From: a virus
Strand: one strand, 5' to 3'
Length of the DNA: 62,287 nt
Virus record (IMG/VR): IMGVR_UViG_3300011115_000373
Span: 1 to 62,287 of that record
A program made the position numbers and the translations under genes. A model generated the notes under the pieces. That model was not told where the DNA came from. It did not search any database and saw only the letters and a program-made list of their open reading frames with translations. Below are positions 57,917 through 62,287 of the stretch, piece after piece; the stretch's first letter is position 1, and each line of letters opens with the position of its first letter.

Positions 57917-58425
57917 TTCCAATCCTCGGTGCATTGCTAGGCACGTTGGCTGAAAGCGGCCTTGGGCTTTTATCGTCTGCTATCCAAGCCAAAGGCAAGG
58001 AAGTGGTTGAGAACACGCTGGGTGTGAAGATTCCTGATAACCCTACCCCTGAAGATGTTGCCAAGCTGCGCGAGTTGCAATTCCAACATGAAGAGCGTTT
58101 GATTGAACTGGGCATTGAAAAAGCCAAGATGGAGTTGGCTGAATTGGAATTACTTGCTAAAGCTGCACAGAGCGATGCAGACAACGTCACAGACCGGTGG
58201 AAATCAGACATGTCATCGGACTCTTGGCTGTCCAAGAACATCCGGCCCATGAGCCTGATTGCCATTTTTGTAGGCTACTTCCTGTTTACCATGATGTCGG
58301 CGTTTGGATACAGCCCACAAGAAAGCTTTGTAAGCCTCTTGGGTACATGGGGCCAGATTGTGTTCTTGGCTTACTTTGGCGGGCGCACTGTGGAGAAGCT
58401 GGCTGAAATACGGAGCAGTAAGTGA
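57913..58425 (+). CDS. holin with two-domain fusion (170 aa)
   Basis: The N-terminal amphipathic/hydrophobic part (MIPILGALLGTLAESGLGLL) is followed by a charged helix (QFQHEERLIELGIEKAKMEL) and two membrane spans at the C-terminus (SWLSKNIRPMSLIAIFVGYF). The C-terminal half aligns with the separate protein at 2094-2321, and the general plan is like 2324-2824. Overlaps the previous stop by ATGA; GGAGAG upstream. Confidence 0.65.
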   Translation: MIPILGALLGTLAESGLGLLSSAIQAKGKEVVENTLGVKIPDNPTPEDVAKLRELQFQHEERLIELGIEKAKMELAELELLAKAAQSDADNVTDRWKSDMSSDSWLSKNIRPMSLIAIFVGYFLFTMMSAFGYSPQESFVSLLGTWGQIVFLAYFGGRTVEKLAEIRSSK

Positions 58426-58619
58426 TATCCATTCCCGTCCTCTACATTTGCGTAGCGGCACACTGTGAGTTCTTGCAGCAAAACTCGTACTACACCAACA
58501 GGCAGGAATGCATGGAGGTAGCGGAGAAAAAGCGGCAGGAGTATGTCAAGCTGGGCGCAAAGGTAGAAGCGACGTGTATTGACGTAGTTGTTCAAAAAAG
58601 GGGTAGTTATGAGTCTTAG
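58422..58619 (+). CDS. small exported lysis-cassette protein (65 aa)
   Basis: GTG 58422 overlaps the holin stop. Short hydrophobic start (MISIPVLYICVAAHCEFLQQ), Tyr and Cys residues, and a charged helix (ECMEVAEKKRQEYVKLGAKV) followed by CIDVVV. Paralogue of 27824-28036. Could be an Rz1-like small spanin, but no lipobox is seen. Confidence 0.55.
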   Translation: MISIPVLYICVAAHCEFLQQNSYYTNRQECMEVAEKKRQEYVKLGAKVEATCIDVVVQKRGSYES

Positions 58620-58947
58620 TACCGAACAAGCAGCGTTTTTGCTGGATTTCTGCAAGCTGGTGCAGTACGCCACCGACCAAGGTTTTATGGTCACAGGCGG
58701 CGAGCTTGCCCGTACACCGGAGCAACAAGCTATCTATGTGAAGACAGGCCGTAGCAAAACCATGAACTCCATCCACCTGAAGCGCTGCGCCGCTGACCTG
58801 AACTTCTTCCGTGATGGCAAAATCATCTGGGACAAGGGAATCTTGGCTCCGCTTGGCGCGTACTGGGAGAGCCTGCATCCTAAAAATCGCTGGGGCGGAA
58901 ACTTCAAGAGCTTGGTAGACTGCCCGCACTTTGAACGGAACGTGTAA
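58609..58947 (+). CDS. M15-type peptidase endolysin (112 aa)
   Basis: ATG 58609 with AAGGGG upstream; the frame opens at 58588. Zinc site: His56 and Asp63 (SIHLKRCAADLNFF) and His107 (DCPHFERNV), the VanY/M15 pattern, and WGGNF (~95-99) near the third ligand. It would cut peptide bonds in peptidoglycan cross-bridges. Different in family from the GH108 enzyme at 3240. Confidence 0.8.
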   Translation: MSLSTEQAAFLLDFCKLVQYATDQGFMVTGGELARTPEQQAIYVKTGRSKTMNSIHLKRCAADLNFFRDGKIIWDKGILAPLGAYWESLHPKNRWGGNFKSLVDCPHFERNV

Positions 58948-58955
58948 CTGCTGCC

Positions 58956-61076
58956 ATGCCACTACAAAAAGTCATCCTCAAACCCGGTGTAAACAGGGAG
59001 AACACCCGCTACACCAACGAGGGCGGTTGGTACGAGTCTGAGAAGATTCGCTTCCGCCAAGGTACGCCTGAGAAACTAGGTGGGTGGCAACGCATTTCAG
59101 CAAATACGTTTGTAGGCGTATGCCGGTCATTGTGGAATTGGGTGACCTTGACGGGCGCTAATTTACTTGGCGTTGGCACAAGCAGCAAGTTCTATATTGA
59201 GGCCACAGGTGTTTACTATGACATCACGCCAATTTCCACAACGATTGCGCTTACTGCAAACCCCTTTGCTACGGTAAACACCACTACCGCTGTAACCGTA
59301 ACTGACATCGGCTTCAATCCCCAAGTTGGCGATTTTGTTATCTTTAACGGGGCGACTACGTTCAATGGCGTGACCATAAGCGGCGAGTACGAAGTTATAA
59401 CTGTGGTGGACAGCACTCACTACACAATTACATCAGCTACAACGGCTACAGGTACAGGTTCAGGTGGGGGCGCGGCGGTCTACGCGTCTTATATTCTTCA
59501 CATCGGTTCTGCTACAAACGTGACTTTTGGTGGATGGGGTTCTAACGTCTGGAGTTCCAGCAACTGGGGCGGCATCGGCTACGCCAGCACAGCTACCTTG
59601 GCAATTTGGTCGCAGTGGAACTTTGGCGAGAACTTGGTGTTTGGGCCCAAGCAAGGCAAGCTGTACTACTGGAATGCCACTACAGCAGTGTCACTAGCAA
59701 CCCCAACAACGGTCACCATCTCTAACGCCACTCCAGCGGTGATGACGCTGACTACTAATACGACTACTCCGCTAATTGGTGGCACGGCAATCATGTTCCA
59801 GACAACTGGGGCGCTACCTTCCCCACTTGTGCCCTACACGGTGTACTACGTCACCTACGTCACCGACACCACATACAAACTGTCTACTACCTACGCTAAC
59901 TACTTAGCGGGCACGTTCATCAACACGAGCACCGCAGGCTCTGGTACGCAAAGTCTTTCCCCTCGTGGAATTGCTGTCGCAGATTTGCCCGGTGCTTCTA
60001 GTGTGCCGCTTCAACAGAACGTCATTTTGGTATCCGACTCCAGCCGGTTCACTATGTGCTTTGGCTCCAACCCATATGGAAGCACAACCTACGACCCCAT
60101 GACGGTGCGCTGGTCAGACCAAGAGAGCGTGATTGAGTGGGCTCCAGCAATCACCAACCAAGCGGGTGAAATTCGTCTATCTCACGGCTCTTCTATTGTG
60201 TCGGTGCTGCAAAGCCGCCAAGAGATTTTGATTTGGACTGATGCTGCAATTTATTCAATGCAGTACCTTGGGCCTCCGTACGTGTGGGGCAACCAACTTC
60301 TGTCGGATAACATTTCAATTGCCAGTATCAATGCAGCCGCCTATGCCAGCGGTGTGGCGTATTGGATGGGTCAAGACAAGTTCTATAAATACGACGGACG
60401 GGTTCAAACCCTGCGTTGCGACCTGCGGCAGTACATCTATAGCGACATCAACCGTTCCCAATTCGGGCAAATATTTTCTGGGACAAACGAAGGCTTTAAC
60501 GAGGTCTGGTGGTTCTACTGCTCCCAAGATAGCACGACTGTTGACAAGTACGTCATCTACAACTACGCAGAAGACCTGTGGTACTACGGCTCTATGGCCC
60601 GCACTGCATGGCTGGATACTGCGCTTCGGAACTACCCCGTAGCGGCAACCTACGCAAACAACCTTGTCTATCACGAGTACGGGGTGGATGACAACGTCAC
60701 TGGAACCCCTGCGGCTATTGAGGCATCCATTACTTCTGCCCAATACGACATTGGGGACGGGCACAACTTCGCGTTTGTCTACCGGATGCTGCCCGACTTA
60801 ACATTCCGGGGGTCTACGGCTGGCACTACGCCGCAAGTGACTATGTACCTACAAGGACTGAACAATTCTGGCTCAGGCATTACGCAGTCTGGGGACGCTA
60901 ACGTGCCTTATACAGGCCCCGCTCCATCAGTCATTAATGTGGACCAATACACTGGGCAGATTTACATCCGTATCCGTGGTCGTCAGATGCAGATGAAGCT
61001 CACCTCCAACACGCTCGGTACGCAGTGGCAGCTTGGCGCTCCCCGTATTGACATTCGTCCTGACGGCAGAAGGTAG
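58956..61076 (+). CDS. tail tube/nozzle-like structural protein (706 aa)
   Basis: Starts MPLQKVILKPGVNRENTRYT and NEGGWYESEKIRFRQGTPEK. Long beta-strand protein similar in function to the P22 gp10/T7 gp12 type and comparable to 50105-52084, although the sequences are not close. GC-rich codons (CGC, GAC). Starts 8 bp after the peptidase gene. Its presence beyond the branch point supports that this segment comes from another tail genome. Confidence 0.6.
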   Translation: MPLQKVILKPGVNRENTRYTNEGGWYESEKIRFRQGTPEKLGGWQRISANTFVGVCRSLWNWVTLTGANLLGVGTSSKFYIEATGVYYDITPISTTIALTANPFATVNTTTAVTVTDIGFNPQVGDFVIFNGATTFNGVTISGEYEVITVVDSTHYTITSATTATGTGSGGGAAVYASYILHIGSATNVTFGGWGSNVWSSSNWGGIGYASTATLAIWSQWNFGENLVFGPKQGKLYYWNATTAVSLATPTTVTISNATPAVMTLTTNTTTPLIGGTAIMFQTTGALPSPLVPYTVYYVTYVTDTTYKLSTTYANYLAGTFINTSTAGSGTQSLSPRGIAVADLPGASSVPLQQNVILVSDSSRFTMCFGSNPYGSTTYDPMTVRWSDQESVIEWAPAITNQAGEIRLSHGSSIVSVLQSRQEILIWTDAAIYSMQYLGPPYVWGNQLLSDNISIASINAAAYASGVAYWMGQDKFYKYDGRVQTLRCDLRQYIYSDINRSQFGQIFSGTNEGFNEVWWFYCSQDSTTVDKYVIYNYAEDLWYYGSMARTAWLDTALRNYPVAATYANNLVYHEYGVDDNVTGTPAAIEASITSAQYDIGDGHNFAFVYRMLPDLTFRGSTAGTTPQVTMYLQGLNNSGSGITQSGDANVPYTGPAPSVINVDQYTGQIYIRIRGRQMQMKLTSNTLGTQWQLGAPRIDIRPDGRR

Positions 61077-61078
61077 AC

Positions 61079-61378
61079 ATGGGACAAAAGAACGTAGTTG
61101 CCCCCCGTATTCCCGGCGCGCCGGTGGAGTACGACCACCTTGCTATGAATGAGATTTTTCGGGTTCTTTCGATATACTTCAGGCAATTGGACAACAACGG
61201 CCCTATAGCTATCAGTACCCAGCGAAACGGCACGGATGTTGTTGCGGCGTTAAGCGCCCCGCCTTCAGGCAATACAACGGTTCCCAGCTTGCCGACACAA
61301 GCGGATTTGGCCAGTTTGCGGGTTGGAGACATCTACTACGACACAAGCGCAAGCAATGTACTAAAGGTAAAAACATGA
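61079..61378 (+). CDS. small tail-associated protein (99 aa)
   Basis: MGQKNVVAPRIPGAPVEYDH, then LSIYFRQLDNNGPIAISTQR and a Pro/Ser-rich linker ending LRVGDIYYDTSASNVLKVKT. Similar small proteins follow the 700-aa gene in related phages. Overlaps the next start (ATGA). Structural role inferred. Confidence 0.55.
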   Translation: MGQKNVVAPRIPGAPVEYDHLAMNEIFRVLSIYFRQLDNNGPIAISTQRNGTDVVAALSAPPSGNTTVPSLPTQADLASLRVGDIYYDTSASNVLKVKT

Positions 61379-62287
61379 GCATACAACTCGCTGCCAAACA
61401 CCTAGCCGCTCATGGGCGTGGGCCGGACACTACGCTCGTCCATATGACTCCCGGAGAAGTGGCGAGCCTCCAATCTTTGGCTCAGCAGCACGGTGGCTCT
61501 CTAAGTATTAACCCTCAGACCGGACTCCCCGAAGCCGGATTTCTGTCTGCCCTGCTGCCTATGGCTGCTGGTGCTGGGTTGGCGGCTATGGGTATGCCAC
61601 AGGGATATGCTGCACTTGCGGTTGGGGCTACGTCTGCGCTTACCAACGGTGGGAACATGCGCAAAAGCTTGATGGATGGTATCAGTGCCTACGGTGGCGC
61701 GGGTATGACCGAGTCGTTCATGGGTGCTGGGCTTGAAAGCATGGGCACTTCTGCTGCGGCTCCTACGACGGTGCTTGAGACTCCTTCGGTTATTTCGGCG
61801 GCTCCTGCTGTGGCTCCTTCGGCGGGCAGTATTGTGGGTTCTTCAATGCAAGAAGCAGTTAACCAATCAGGTATGTATGCCCCCGCTCTTACTAGCGCAG
61901 CACCAGCCGAAGCAGCCCAAGCAGCGGCGGCGGCAACCCCTGCGGCCCAACAAGCAGCGGCGCTAAAGAATATGGATATAGGACAACGGTTCGATGCGCT
62001 CAAAGCCGGTGCTACTGGCACCAATGCGATGAACTACATCAAGGCCAATCCGTTTACGTCTCTCGGCGTAGCTACAGCCGCAATGACTCCAGACGAGCCC
62101 AACGCGCCTCAAAAGGCTGCGGATACCGACCGTGGAGCTAGGGCTGGTATGCGGTACTATCCCGGCTGGAGCACTCCCCTGCCTAAGCCAAACATGCAGG
62201 GTATCGAGCAGACCTACAACCGCCCCTACTACGCTGCCGAGGGTGGCGTTACACGCATGGCTACCGGTGGTATTGCCTCCGCACCAC
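61375..62287 (+). CDS. virion protein, N-terminal part (partial, 304 aa seen)
   Basis: Open to the window end. Starts MSIQLAAKHLAAHGRGPDTT, then HMTPGEVASLQSLAQQHGGS and a Gly/Ala/Met-rich hydrophobic region (~55-110). Ends with RMATGGIASAP, the same tag as in the 613-aa protein. A virion protein whose hydrophobic region may interact with the host membrane. Incomplete; the 3' end is beyond the window. Confidence 0.65.
   Translation, partial: MSIQLAAKHLAAHGRGPDTTLVHMTPGEVASLQSLAQQHGGSLSINPQTGLPEAGFLSALLPMAAGAGLAAMGMPQGYAALAVGATSALTNGGNMRKSLMDGISAYGGAGMTESFMGAGLESMGTSAAAPTTVLETPSVISAAPAVAPSAGSIVGSSMQEAVNQSGMYAPALTSAAPAEAAQAAAAATPAAQQAAALKNMDIGQRFDALKAGATGTNAMNYIKANPFTSLGVATAAMTPDEPNAPQKAADTDRGARAGMRYYPGWSTPLPKPNMQGIEQTYNRPYYAAEGGVTRMATGGIASAP

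Noticed and set aside
1-62287. CRISPR array, retron or diversity-generating retroelement
   Set aside because: No regularly spaced repeats with unique spacers and no reverse transcriptase. The fibre repeats are coding and tandem.
1-62287. T7-type RNA polymerase and class-specific T7 promoters
   Set aside because: No RNAP gene among the open frames; promoters seen are sigma70-like, so host RNAP is expected.
1-62287. Bases 1-127 and 55774-55900 as direct terminal repeats
   Set aside because: The second copy is internal, 6.4 kb from the window end, so they are not the ends of a linear genome as given.

Overview
The window is a tailed-phage genome (or a metagenome contig of one) whose head and tail genes fit a short-tailed, podovirus-like particle. 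It has a portal, scaffold, HK97-type major capsid protein, gp11-like and gp12/P22-gp10-like neck or tail proteins, several fibres and a row of large internal or ejected virion proteins. I see no tape measure, sheath or phage RNA polymerase. It carries its own T7-style replication set (family A polymerase, primase-helicase, exonuclease, SSB) and nucleotide enzymes (class II RNR, ThyX, MazG). It also has a tyrosine recombinase, two tRNAs and many small early proteins. The family mix and the PAQEP-type small proteins recall phages of freshwater Burkholderiales, but the host is an inference.

Layout. 1-13776 (+): end of a glycine-rich fibre gene, small fibre or chaperone-like proteins, a lysis cassette (XhlA-like, two holin-like proteins, GH108 endolysin) and four large virion proteins. 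13779-36046 (-): the early arm. In order of transcription this is about 20 small host-takeover or unknown genes, DUF932, an ADP-ribosylglycohydrolase, the integrase, more small genes, then primase-helicase, polymerase, SSB, exonuclease, HNH, ThyX, MazG, RNR, a PD-(D/E)XK nuclease and tRNA-Thr/tRNA-Arg. 36047-37432: a 1.4 kb gene-free divergent region with large hairpins, two perfect DnaA boxes, iteron-like repeats and a G-quadruplex motif, probably the replication origin and early/late promoter region. 37433-54255 (+): small KGG-motif proteins, terminase, portal, scaffold, capsid, neck or tail proteins and a repetitive fibre. 54265-62287 (+): a GC-richer fibre cassette, then a second lysis and tail module.

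Key structural point. Bases 1-127 are identical to 55774-55900, base for base, and the copies diverge at the next position. Joining 55773 to 1 restores an intact 358-aa glycine-rich fibre gene and gives a 55,773-bp circle with one divergent origin region (36-37.4 kb) and one convergent end (13.78 kb). The 6.4 kb after 55900 then looks like the alternative branch of a relative with another lysis cassette (M15 peptidase, fused holin), not a colinear part of the same genome.

Other points of interest are: a duplicated, covarying structured RNA at 30626-30700 and 30942-31025; six start codons preceded by mini-hairpins that pair the Shine-Dalgarno; apparently leaderless genes at 37433 and 38032; a promoter motif that flanks an HNH gene and recurs before the capsid gene; and an ART-like domain in a virion protein alongside an ADP-ribosylglycohydrolase.
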